A stretch of 64,000 nt of DNA from assembly GCF_003003285.1 (NCBI RefSeq), contig NZ_PVTP01000008.1:1-64000 (forward strand). Reading direction: 5' to 3'. Below the pieces are notes generated by a model. It searched no databases. It had not been told where the DNA came from and saw only the letters and a program-made list of their open reading frames with translations. Positions 17,168 to 26,003 of this stretch are shown in pieces. Every line of letters starts with the position of its first letter. The first letter of the stretch is position 1. Position numbers and translations under genes: made by a program. Source of the DNA: Yoonia maritima. Lineage in GTDB: Bacteria; Pseudomonadota; Alphaproteobacteria; Rhodobacterales; Rhodobacteraceae.

Positions 17168-19315
17168 ATGACCAAGCATAACCCGCATACCGACGACCAG
17201 TTCGGTTCTCGCCCTGCGACACCAGACGAAGCGCGGATATGGCTTGAACATATGCAGACTGAAAACGGTCTGGTGCCTTCTGTTCAGCTTGTCCAACTGC
17301 CTGCGGAAACCGAGCCGGGCACAATCGCAGCGGCTTTTGTTCAACTGGTGATCGATACGCCGGAATTGGGCCGGAGCTATCATTTCGATGATACGGGTGA
17401 ATTGCTGGTGCGTCCGTCACAAACCACGGCTGGCCTGCAAATCCGCTGGGCGCAAAACGCATCACAGGTGGCACAAGTCGTAACAGATTTGGCTGCCGAA
17501 ACCTGGGATCTAGCGACGCGTGGACCATTAGCGCTCGCGCTGATTATGGCGCAAAACACGACACATCTTGCGTTGATCCGGCACCCGATTGCAGCTGACC
17601 TTCCAGACAGCAACATGCTGTTGGCGACACTTGCTCCCAAAGCAGAAAATCAGGCGACTGACCTTGCCCTTCAGGATACAGCGACAGATCAAACCACACA
17701 AACCATCCTCGACGAATTCCGGCTCGCGCTTGATGCACCCGAGATGACAGCCGATAGCGATTTCTTTGATTTCGGTGGGCATTCGCTGGTCGCCACCCGC
17801 GTCATCGGGCGGCTTGCGTCGCAACACGGGTTTGAGCTGCGGTTCAACGACCTATTTTCACATGCCACCGCTGCGTCACTGGCCAAAGTCGCCAAGATCG
17901 AAACGCCGGCCGCCGATCAGCAAGCCGACGATTGGGCTGCGGTGAAACCGGGGCCGCTTCCGACGCTTTATGAAACCACAGAACGCACGCCACTGTCGCA
18001 CGCGCAGGCGTCCTTGTGGAAAATCTACGCCGCACTTGGGTTTGGACCTATGTTCAACATCCCCTTTGTGCTGCGCTTTCTTGATCCGGTTGACGAAACA
18101 GTTTTCGCCGCCGCCTTCCGCGATATTCTTGAACGCCACCCTGCCCTGCGCAGCCGCTTTATCGCCGAAGGCGACACCGTCGAACAAGAATGCATTCCGA
18201 TGTCAGAGGTCGACCAACAGCAATGGTTCTGGCCGTCCGAAGGTGTCCAAGACCCCGCGCCGATCCTTGGCGAAGAGGCCGGTTACGACTTTGACCTCGC
18301 GCGTGACCTACCGATCCGGCTGCGTTTTGTGCGCGACGCCGAAGGGCAAACACTGTCGTTCCTGTTCCATCACATCGTCGTTGACGAATGGTCCGTGAAC
18401 CTGATGATGGATGACCTTGCCAAAGCCTATGCCGCAAGGGTCGCGGGTAACGCACCCGACTGGGGAGAACCCATCGCGCCATTCCACGCCTTTGCCCACA
18501 AACAAGCGGCGTCTGGATTTGACCAAGACGCGTTGGACTACTGGGTTGATGCTCTTAAGGACGCGTCACCCCCACAGCCAATCCGCGCCGCGACAGCCGC
18601 ACCGTGGCAGCCGCCTGCGGATGGTCATGCTGCGGACGGTGGCTGGACCGAGATCATGCTTGATCGTCCCGTTTCAGATGCGCTTTACGCGCTGTCCAAA
18701 GATTGCTCTGCCTCGTTGTTCAACACCGTTTACGCCGCGATTTCATGTGCGCTACAACGGCTTGCGGGGCTCGATGACCTGACAATCGGCACATCGGCGT
18801 CAGGGCGCACCGACCCCGAATATTTCGACACCATCGGGTATTTCACCACTGTGACGGCCCATTCGCTGCGCACCCCCGGCCACCTCACGCCACGGGCGCT
18901 GATCGGCAACGTGCGCGACATGATCAACGGATCGCTGCCTTACTGCGAAATCCCAATCGACCTTGTCGAAGATGCGCTGACGGGTGGCAAAGCCCCATTG
19001 GGCGAACACATGTTCGAAGTCTTCATTCAAATCCACGCGCAAAACAAACTGAACGGCACGCTAGAAGGACCCCAAGGCCCGATCCGGTTCCGTCAAGTCG
19101 ACCCCGAAAAAAGCGACTCTGTGCTTGGCCTACAGTTCGAGGTCGTCGAAGACGTGATCGAGGGCGCAAAACGCCTGCGCGTAATGATGAGCTATCGCAC
19201 CGCGCATTACGGCCCCGATGATGTCAAAGCACTGATTTCAGCAGTCGAAAATAGCTGTGCAGCCTTCGCCAGCGACAATGCAGCGGATCGTCCGCTCGCC
19301 GAACTATTACCCTAA
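17168..19315 (+). CDS. NRPS: vestigial C-PCP-C (VibF C-terminal half-like)
   Basis: A 715-residue synthetase. Residues 1-170 look like a worn condensation half-domain in which the active-site motif is reduced to RHPIAADLP. A peptidyl carrier domain follows (about 175-245) with an intact FGGHSLVATR site (Ser206), then a full condensation domain (about 274-710) with HHIVVDEWS (His401, His402, Asp406). The order C*-PCP-C is that of VibF after its A domain, and VibF C1 is reported to be dispensable. The PCP here would be loaded in trans by the A domain encoded at 8315, and the C domain would transfer the DHB-oxazoline unit to the polyamine. The terminal motif has Glu where Gly is usual. Confidence 0.85.
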   Translation: MTKHNPHTDDQFGSRPATPDEARIWLEHMQTENGLVPSVQLVQLPAETEPGTIAAAFVQLVIDTPELGRSYHFDDTGELLVRPSQTTAGLQIRWAQNASQVAQVVTDLAAETWDLATRGPLALALIMAQNTTHLALIRHPIAADLPDSNMLLATLAPKAENQATDLALQDTATDQTTQTILDEFRLALDAPEMTADSDFFDFGGHSLVATRVIGRLASQHGFELRFNDLFSHATAASLAKVAKIETPAADQQADDWAAVKPGPLPTLYETTERTPLSHAQASLWKIYAALGFGPMFNIPFVLRFLDPVDETVFAAAFRDILERHPALRSRFIAEGDTVEQECIPMSEVDQQQWFWPSEGVQDPAPILGEEAGYDFDLARDLPIRLRFVRDAEGQTLSFLFHHIVVDEWSVNLMMDDLAKAYAARVAGNAPDWGEPIAPFHAFAHKQAASGFDQDALDYWVDALKDASPPQPIRAATAAPWQPPADGHAADGGWTEIMLDRPVSDALYALSKDCSASLFNTVYAAISCALQRLAGLDDLTIGTSASGRTDPEYFDTIGYFTTVTAHSLRTPGHLTPRALIGNVRDMINGSLPYCEIPIDLVEDALTGGKAPLGEHMFEVFIQIHAQNKLNGTLEGPQGPIRFRQVDPEKSDSVLGLQFEVVEDVIEGAKRLRVMMSYRTAHYGPDDVKALISAVENSCAAFASDNAADRPLAELLP

Positions 19316-19349
19316 TCCCTTGCCCGTCACTCGCCAGTCAGAGGCCACC

Positions 19350-20177
19350 TTGAACGCAATTTCACGCTCTCATAACGCCCCAAACCAGCAGCCCACCACA
19401 AACACCCCGCGCCTTCAGGCGCAGGGGCTTTCGCTTAGCTATGCTGGCAAAGTGGTCAGCGCAGATATTTCGATGGGCGTCGAAGAGGGCAAGTTTTCCG
19501 TCATCATCGGCCCGAATGGCTGCGGGAAATCCACGCTCTTGCGGGGGCTTTGTAATTTGCTGCCGCCAAGTGCGGGCCAGGTTCTTCTTGATGGGCATGA
19601 CATCGCGCGGCTCCCCCCGCGCAAGCTCGCCCAAGAAATCGGGTTGTTACCGCAAAGCGCACAGGCCCCGCCGGGGATCACTGTTGTCGATCTTGTCGCG
19701 CGCGGGCGCTACCCGCATCAGGGGCCGTTCCGCCAGCAAAGCGCGGAAGATGAACGTATCGTCGCCATGGCAATGGATGCCGCCGGTGTCGCCGATTTGG
19801 CACATCACGATGTCGAAGCGCTCTCTGGTGGCCAACGCCAACGCGTCTGGATTGCGCTTGTGCTTGCCCAAGAAACACCAATCTTGCTGCTGGACGAGCC
19901 GACAACATATCTCGACATTGCCCACCAGCTTGAACTGCTTTCGCTGCTGCGCCAATTGAACCGCGAACGGGGGCGCACAATTGTGGCCGTGCTGCATGAC
20001 CTTAATCAGGCCTGCCGTTACGCCGATCATCTCGTGGTGATGACCGCTGGTAAAATCGTCGCCGAAGGCACGCCAAAGGCGCTTATGACGCCAGACTTGC
20101 TGCAGCAGGTGTTTGGGTTGGATGGGATCATCATCGACGATCCCATTAGCCATACACCAATGATCGTACCGCGCTGA
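19350..20177 (+). CDS. ABC ATPase of ferric-siderophore importer (FecE/FepC-like)
   Basis: A 275-residue ATP-binding subunit: GPNGCGKST (Walker A), LSGGQRQRVWIALVLAQ (signature), LLLDEPTTYLD (Walker B) and the HDLNQACRYADH switch region. It belongs with the two FecCD permeases and the binding protein upstream. The TTG at 19350 is chosen as start because GAGG lies just before it and it falls after the NRPS stop (19315); a TTG at 19320 is the alternative. The last gene of the rightward operon, it ends exactly next to the stop of the convergent transporter gene at 20178. Confidence 0.88.
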   Translation: MNAISRSHNAPNQQPTTNTPRLQAQGLSLSYAGKVVSADISMGVEEGKFSVIIGPNGCGKSTLLRGLCNLLPPSAGQVLLDGHDIARLPPRKLAQEIGLLPQSAQAPPGITVVDLVARGRYPHQGPFRQQSAEDERIVAMAMDAAGVADLAHHDVEALSGGQRQRVWIALVLAQETPILLLDEPTTYLDIAHQLELLSLLRQLNRERGRTIVAVLHDLNQACRYADHLVVMTAGKIVAEGTPKALMTPDLLQQVFGLDGIIIDDPISHTPMIVPR

Positions 20178-21974
20178 TTAGCTCGCGACTGACCACTTTT
20201 TGACCGCACCCTGCGCCGCCCACATCCGGGCATAGCGGCCGCCTTTGGCCAGCAAATCGGCATGCTTTCCTGCTTGCATAAGGGTGCCGTCTTCGATCAC
20301 CAAAATCTGGTCGGCCCCAACAATGGTGGACAGGCGGTGCGCAATCACAATCACGGTCTTTTGTGATACCAACGCATCCAGCGCACGCTGCACGGCCAGT
20401 TCGCTTTCAGTATCTAACGCCGCAGTTGGTTCATCCAAAACAATAATCGGGGCATCCTTTAAAAGCGCCCGCGCGATCGAAATCCGCTGACGTTCACCAC
20501 CAGACAATCGGCCACCAATTTCGCCCAATGGAGTCTGCCAGCCCTGCGGCAAGCGTTCGATGAAATCCAAACATTGCGCGGCTTTGGCAGCTGCACGAAC
20601 TTCTTCGTCGGTTGCCTCTGGGCGGCCCATGCGGATGTTGGCAAGAACCGTGTCGTTGAACAGGTACACATCCTGAAACACGACAGAAATCAGACCATTG
20701 ATACGATCCGCAGGGATTTGTCGCAGATCAACCCCGCCAATTGTCACCGCACCATTCTGCGGATCGAAATGCCGTAGCAACAGTCGGGTCAGAGTCGTCT
20801 TGCCACAACCCGATGGACCAACAAGCGCGGTCAACGACCGTTCGGGCAGATCGGCGTTGAAACCACTGATCGCCTGACCGTCACCTTGCGCATATGTGAA
20901 ATTAACATCCTTAAACTGGATTCCAAATTCCTTGGGGACCTGTGCTGGTTCAGTTTGCGGCAAAGGCTTGGTCGCCATTAACGCGCCGATCCGTTCAAGC
21001 GCGGCTTCCATCACCTCTAGCATCGCGGTGTATAGGATGAACGTGGACAGTGGTTCTGACAGGCGCACTACAATCACAAAGACAGCGCCCAACGTCGCGG
21101 GGTGCAGGCTTCCGGCAACGACCAGCCAAACACCAAGCCCCAAAACCGCAACCAAGCCCAATTCAACGACGCTCGCTACGATGATGTTCGGCTTTGCCCC
21201 TTTACGATGCCCAAACGCCTGAATCGATTCCAGTTTATGGAATGTCTGGGAAAGCTTCTCGGCTTTTTCGCCTGCACGACCAGCGGCCCGCAAAATCGGA
21301 AGCCCCTGCGTATATTCCAACACGTCGGCGCTGGCTTCTTGGTGGGCTTGGCCCAAAATCCGTTTGCCACGCCCCAGCGCGGGCCTGCGCCAACGATAAA
21401 GCGGCACGATGGCCGGGAAAATCATCAGCAGCAACAGCCCCAACCGCCAGTCAAACATCACGATACCAATCGCGGCACACAGTGGCGTAACAATCGCAGT
21501 GAACACCAGATTAAGCACCGTCAGCGCATAAAGCAGGTTCTCATCGACGTTGCCTAAAACCATCGAGTTCAACTCTCCGGCGCGTTTGTTCTGTAATTGC
21601 TCTAACGGGATTTCACGCAGTTTTGCGCCCAACTGGCCACGCAATCGCCATGTCGCACGAACCATGCGGCCGTCGAAATCAAACCCTTGGGCAAACCAAC
21701 GCAAACCCGAAGCCGTACCCATCAGGGCGATCATCACGCCAAACCAGATCAACGCCCGGCTTAGGTCCGGATCAGTCGCGGCGGCAGTGAACAGCGGCGC
21801 AATCGCGGCTAGGCCAAAGCCCTGAAAAGCAGCGGCAGCGATCAATCCAGCCAATGACCAACGCAGGCCCGGCGCGGCCTCTGGTCCGACGCTATCGGCT
21901 AGCTGACGAAAGGTCGTTAAAAAGGAACTCGCGCTTGTTTTGCGCGGCGGTACATTTGCGGCTTTTTGCATCAT
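20178..21974 (-). CDS. fused ABC transporter, TMD-NBD (YbtP/YbtQ or IrtA/B-like)
   Basis: A 598-residue half-transporter: six transmembrane segments in residues about 20-310 and a nucleotide-binding domain with GPSGCGKTT, FQDVYLFNDT, LSGGERQRISIARALLKDAP and VLDEPTAALD. The exporter-type fold paired with a second half-transporter (ATGA overlap) is typical of siderophore systems such as YbtPQ and IrtAB, which import ferric siderophore despite their exporter fold; export of the siderophore is the other possibility. There is no siderophore-reductase domain at the N-terminus, unlike IrtA. Confidence 0.82.
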   Translation of the reverse strand: MMQKAANVPPRKTSASSFLTTFRQLADSVGPEAAPGLRWSLAGLIAAAAFQGFGLAAIAPLFTAAATDPDLSRALIWFGVMIALMGTASGLRWFAQGFDFDGRMVRATWRLRGQLGAKLREIPLEQLQNKRAGELNSMVLGNVDENLLYALTVLNLVFTAIVTPLCAAIGIVMFDWRLGLLLLMIFPAIVPLYRWRRPALGRGKRILGQAHQEASADVLEYTQGLPILRAAGRAGEKAEKLSQTFHKLESIQAFGHRKGAKPNIIVASVVELGLVAVLGLGVWLVVAGSLHPATLGAVFVIVVRLSEPLSTFILYTAMLEVMEAALERIGALMATKPLPQTEPAQVPKEFGIQFKDVNFTYAQGDGQAISGFNADLPERSLTALVGPSGCGKTTLTRLLLRHFDPQNGAVTIGGVDLRQIPADRINGLISVVFQDVYLFNDTVLANIRMGRPEATDEEVRAAAKAAQCLDFIERLPQGWQTPLGEIGGRLSGGERQRISIARALLKDAPIIVLDEPTAALDTESELAVQRALDALVSQKTVIVIAHRLSTIVGADQILVIEDGTLMQAGKHADLLAKGGRYARMWAAQGAVKKWSVAS

Positions 21975-23821
21975 TTCACCATCTCGATCACGGGTGCTTG
22001 GGGGGTGCGTTCACCGCCCAGCGACCAGTTTTGCGCCTGTTCATAGTTGTTCCATAGGCGGGCATAGACCCCGCCCTGCGCGACCAAATCATCATGCGCC
22101 CCACGTTCGGCAATCTGCCCGCGATCAAAGACCAAGATTTGATCGGCGTCGCGGATCGTCGCCAAACGGTGCGCCACCATGATAACAGTCCGCCCGCGCA
22201 TCAGCTCGGACAGGGCGGCGATCAATTCGGCCTCGTTTTCAGGGTCGGCAAAGGCTGTCGCCTCGTCCAGCACCAAAATAGGACGGCTTTGCAAAAGCGC
22301 CCGCGCAATCGCGATCCGCTGGCGTTGGCCACCTGACAAAAACACACCGCGTTCACCGACGGGCGTGTCGTATCCTTGGGGTAGATCACTGATGAAACCA
22401 TGTGCCTGCGCAGCAGTCGCAGCAGCAATCACGTCTTCGTCGCTGGCGTCTGGTTTGCCGATTCGAATATTTGCAGCGATCGATTCTGCAAATAGAAAGC
22501 TTTCCTGAAACACGAACGCGACTTGTTCCATTAACTGATCAGGGCCCATGTCGCGGATATCATGACCGCCCAATGAAATCGCACCCGACGTCACATCCCA
22601 AAATCGTGGGATCAGACGCGCGACCGTTGTTTTGCCTGCACCCGATGGCCCGACCAAAGCGGTCACGCTACCCTCGGCAACTGCAAAGCTGATATCGCGC
22701 AGCGCGGGGTCCAAATCAGGACCATAGGAAAAGGTCACGTTTTCAAACTGCAATGCTGGCGCTGTTGGGTCCAAGGTTAGCGGCGTGTCCGATGGCACCT
22801 TGGCCCCCTGCCCCAGTTCGGGCGCAGTCATCACTTCTTCGATGCGCGCAACGCTTAGCGATACTTTCTCGATCATGTGGCGCAGCATCATCATCGGCAT
22901 CATCGCTTCGGCCATGCCGGTACAGATCAGCAGCACGCCAAGCCACCGCGATACAGATAAATCACCCGCTGATGTCAGCCAAAGCCCAGTGCCCAACACC
23001 AGGGTCAATGTCGGCATCGGGCTTAGCACAAGCCAAGAGAACCGCGCCGGAAATCCAGCCGCGCGGTACCAATCCAACATCACCGTTAGATAACCGTCCA
23101 ACGCATTCTGATAGCGGCCAAAGCTCATCTTGCCGCTGTCAAAGTTGCGCACAACAGGCATGGCCTGCACGTATTCAACGACCGCCGCACTAACCTGTTC
23201 ACGAGCGGCGTTATATTTGCGCACCATGTCACGACGACGTTTTTGTGCACCGTTCAAGATGCCATAGCCAAACCCGAGGACGATCAAGGTCACAAGCGCC
23301 AGCCGCCAATCCAATGCGATCAACAGTGCTAGCGTCACGACCGGCGTCACATAAGCACGCGCATAAAGCGGCGTACTATCCGCCACGAACACATGCAGCG
23401 CTTTCACATCATCATGGATTACCTTGGCCAGCGCACCGGCACCTTGGGTTTCGACATAGCCAAGCGACACGCGCGCCAGCCGTTCTGCCAAACCAGTGCG
23501 CAACACGCGTTCCAACCGAAAGGCTGCATAATGCGCCTGATTGAACGCGCCCAGCCGGGCGACATAGGCACCGACTGTGCAGATTGCAGCACCCGCAAAC
23601 CAAAGCCACGGAACCGTTGTTGGGTCTTCGATCAGGCGTTGCACAACCATCATCAACTGCAGCATCACGGCCAAACCAAACAGCGCCGAACTGGCCGAGA
23701 TCGCCATCGCCAGATTAATCTGTGTCTTGACCGGGGTAAGAATGCGCCAGGGCGAAACGCGTTTTGGTTTCGGGGTTTGCTCTGCGCGCGGCTCTTTGAT
23801 CGCCATTGCCTGCCTCTTCAT
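21971..23821 (-). CDS. fused ABC transporter, TMD-NBD, partner subunit
   Basis: A 616-residue half-transporter with a charged N-terminal tail (about 30 residues), six membrane helices and a nucleotide-binding domain with GPSGAGKTT, FQESFLFAES, LSGGQRQRIAIARALLQSRP and VLDEATAFAD. It precedes and overlaps its partner gene, so a heterodimer is likely. It lies 151 bp downstream of the agmatinase gene on the same strand; transcription may run through from the polyamine operon. YbtP/YbtQ-like import or siderophore export are both possible roles. Confidence 0.82.
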   Translation of the reverse strand: MKRQAMAIKEPRAEQTPKPKRVSPWRILTPVKTQINLAMAISASSALFGLAVMLQLMMVVQRLIEDPTTVPWLWFAGAAICTVGAYVARLGAFNQAHYAAFRLERVLRTGLAERLARVSLGYVETQGAGALAKVIHDDVKALHVFVADSTPLYARAYVTPVVTLALLIALDWRLALVTLIVLGFGYGILNGAQKRRRDMVRKYNAAREQVSAAVVEYVQAMPVVRNFDSGKMSFGRYQNALDGYLTVMLDWYRAAGFPARFSWLVLSPMPTLTLVLGTGLWLTSAGDLSVSRWLGVLLICTGMAEAMMPMMMLRHMIEKVSLSVARIEEVMTAPELGQGAKVPSDTPLTLDPTAPALQFENVTFSYGPDLDPALRDISFAVAEGSVTALVGPSGAGKTTVARLIPRFWDVTSGAISLGGHDIRDMGPDQLMEQVAFVFQESFLFAESIAANIRIGKPDASDEDVIAAATAAQAHGFISDLPQGYDTPVGERGVFLSGGQRQRIAIARALLQSRPILVLDEATAFADPENEAELIAALSELMRGRTVIMVAHRLATIRDADQILVFDRGQIAERGAHDDLVAQGGVYARLWNNYEQAQNWSLGGERTPQAPVIEMVK

Positions 23822-23972
23822 GCTTTATGCGGGACTGTTGGCTAGGCTTTCGGCGGTGCCGCAGCAGCTTGGCTGATCGAGGCAGACGATAACAACCGCG
23901 CACCACGACTACAAGCGCCCGAGGTCACCCGGACGCAATTTCTTTGATCGCTCAGAAACTGATTAATGTTGG

Positions 23973-24827
23973 TTAATCAGCCATTTCCATGATGGCATAG
24001 GTGATCTGCGCCGTCGTGAAATCGGACACGGTGCTATCGTCATGGGGGGCCAGTTCCACCACATCAAACCCAACCAAACGACGCCCCTTTAGGGCATGAC
24101 GGACAAGGTTCAGCGCCTGATAGTACCCCAGTCCACCCGGCACGGGCGTACCCGTCGCAGGCAAGATCGACGGGTCCAATCCATCGACGTCAAAGCTGAC
24201 ATAGACGTCTTGGGGGAAATCATCGGGCAGATCGACCGCACTGATGTTTTCGGTCACCAATTCTTCGGCATCGCGATAGAAGACCCCGCAATCGGTACGG
24301 CGCGTGGCCTCTTCGGTGCACAGGGCCCGTACGCCAAACTGCGCAATGCGAATGCCATCTTCTTCGGCCAGCAATTGCATGACCGATGCATGCGAATGGC
24401 GTTCATCTTGATAGGCAAGCCGCAAATCAGCGTGGGCGTCAATTTGGACAATACCAACATCGCGGCCCAAGCCGCGCACCACACCGCGCACCGCACCATA
24501 AGAAAGCGCATGTTCGCCGCCCAAGGTGACAGGAACAGCGCCTGCCTTTACGGCCCCTTCGGTGCGGGCGGCAATCCGTTCCATGACTTCGGGCAATGGG
24601 CCGGAACAATCCACAAATTCTTCGGTAGCGATACCCTGCGCACAGGGTTCGGAATTGCGAAACAGGCGCTCTAGCTCAACGCTGGCCTCAAGAATTGCAT
24701 CAGGGCCGCCGGCGGTCCCTGCCCCGTAAGACACAGTGCGTTCTAGCGGTACGGGGATCACCCGAAACTTGGCCGACTGCGGATCGCGTTCGCGACCTGA
24801 TAGTTCGCCTTCAAGAAAATAAGTCAT
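23973..24827 (-). CDS. speB: agmatinase-type ureohydrolase (SpeB-like)
   Basis: A 284-residue Mn-dependent ureohydrolase with LGGEHALSYG, IDAHADLR and SFDVDGLDPS, the three metal-binding motifs of the arginase/agmatinase family. With an arginine decarboxylase at the head of the same operon, the substrate is most probably agmatine, giving putrescine and urea. It is last in speA-CASDH-nspC-speB and overlaps nspC by ATGA. Guanidinobutyrase or formiminoglutamase are family alternatives, disfavoured by the context. Confidence 0.85.
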   Translation of the reverse strand: MTYFLEGELSGRERDPQSAKFRVIPVPLERTVSYGAGTAGGPDAILEASVELERLFRNSEPCAQGIATEEFVDCSGPLPEVMERIAARTEGAVKAGAVPVTLGGEHALSYGAVRGVVRGLGRDVGIVQIDAHADLRLAYQDERHSHASVMQLLAEEDGIRIAQFGVRALCTEEATRRTDCGVFYRDAEELVTENISAVDLPDDFPQDVYVSFDVDGLDPSILPATGTPVPGGLGYYQALNLVRHALKGRRLVGFDVVELAPHDDSTVSDFTTAQITYAIMEMAD

Positions 24828-25996
24828 GACAAGCGCTCCAAGAAATCTTCGTAGGTAAATTCGCGGATCATCCGCAGGTCATCAGTGTCAGAATTCCAAA
24901 GCGCAATCGCAGGCAAAGGCACCCCGTTAAACGTATTGGTTTTCACCATCGAATAATGCGCCTGATCCAAAAACGCGATGCGGTCGCCCGGTGCCAATTC
25001 CTGTGCTGGGGTATAATCACCAATCACATCGCCCGCCAAACAAGACGGCCCGCCAAGACGATAGGTCGTGCCCTCTGCAACCTCGCCCAATAGATCAGGG
25101 CGATAAGGCGCTTCGATCACATCGGGCATGTGGCATGTGGCCGATATATCAGTAATCGCCAAAGGCATGTCGTTGTTGGCAACGTCCAGCACTTCGCCGA
25201 CCAAGATGCCCGCATGCAGCGCGCAGGCCTCGCCCGGTTCCAGATATACGGCGACGCCGTAGGTTTCTTTGATGTGCTGGATCAGCGCGATCAGCCCCGC
25301 GCGATCATAATCAGACTTGGTGATGTGATGCCCGCCACCAAGGTTCAGCCACTTCATGTTCTTCAGCCACGGCCCAAGTCGGTCTTCGACCGCATCCCAA
25401 GTCCGCTTGAGAGGTTCAAAACCCTGTTCGCACAGCGTGTGCATGTGCAGCCCGTCGATGCCAATCAGATCAGCCGCGCTGACCTTTGATATCGGCGTGC
25501 CAAGCCGCGAACATTGCGCTGCGGGATCGTATTTTGGGTTCCACCCTTCGGAATGTTCCGGGTTGATACGCAGACCAAGGCTAATGGTTTCACCCGCGTC
25601 CCGCGCCGCTTGTACCTGGCTGGCGAAACGCTGATGCTGGCTTGGTGTGTTAAAGATCAAGTGATCGGACAGATGGATGATTTCATCCAGATCATCCGCC
25701 TTGAACCCGGCGCAATAGGTGGTGACCTCACCCGCATATTTTTCGCGACCTAGCCGGGCCTCATAAAGACCCGACGCGCAAACACCCGACAGGTATTTGT
25801 TGACCAAAGGCGCCGTCGCAAACATCGAAAACGCCTTGAGCGCCAATAGAACATGCGCACCTGATTGCTTGGCCACGTCGGCCAAGATGCTCAGGTTACG
25901 TTCGATCGCGACTTCGTCCACGACAAAACATGGCGAAGGCACACGGTTCAGGTCAAACCGCGCAAAGCTCGTGCGGGAGAGTTCTTCGATATCCAT
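24824..25996 (-). CDS. nspC: carboxynorspermidine/carboxyspermidine decarboxylase
   Basis: A 390-residue PLP-dependent decarboxylase of the alanine-racemase fold group. Visible features are PSPCFVVDE at the N-terminus, LLALKAFS with the probable PLP lysine, HMHTLCEQGF, LNLGGGHHIT and LEPGEACALHAG, as in NspC proteins. It would decarboxylate carboxyspermidine to spermidine. The ATG at 25994-25996 gives the standard N-terminus and sits seven bases after the stop of the dehydrogenase gene. No aspartokinase or diaminobutyrate genes lie nearby, so spermidine rather than norspermidine is the likelier product. Confidence 0.88.
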   Translation of the reverse strand: MDIEELSRTSFARFDLNRVPSPCFVVDEVAIERNLSILADVAKQSGAHVLLALKAFSMFATAPLVNKYLSGVCASGLYEARLGREKYAGEVTTYCAGFKADDLDEIIHLSDHLIFNTPSQHQRFASQVQAARDAGETISLGLRINPEHSEGWNPKYDPAAQCSRLGTPISKVSAADLIGIDGLHMHTLCEQGFEPLKRTWDAVEDRLGPWLKNMKWLNLGGGHHITKSDYDRAGLIALIQHIKETYGVAVYLEPGEACALHAGILVGEVLDVANNDMPLAITDISATCHMPDVIEAPYRPDLLGEVAEGTTYRLGGPSCLAGDVIGDYTPAQELAPGDRIAFLDQAHYSMVKTNTFNGVPLPAIALWNSDTDDLRMIREFTYEDFLERLS

Positions 25997-26003
25997 CGTC
26001 AGC

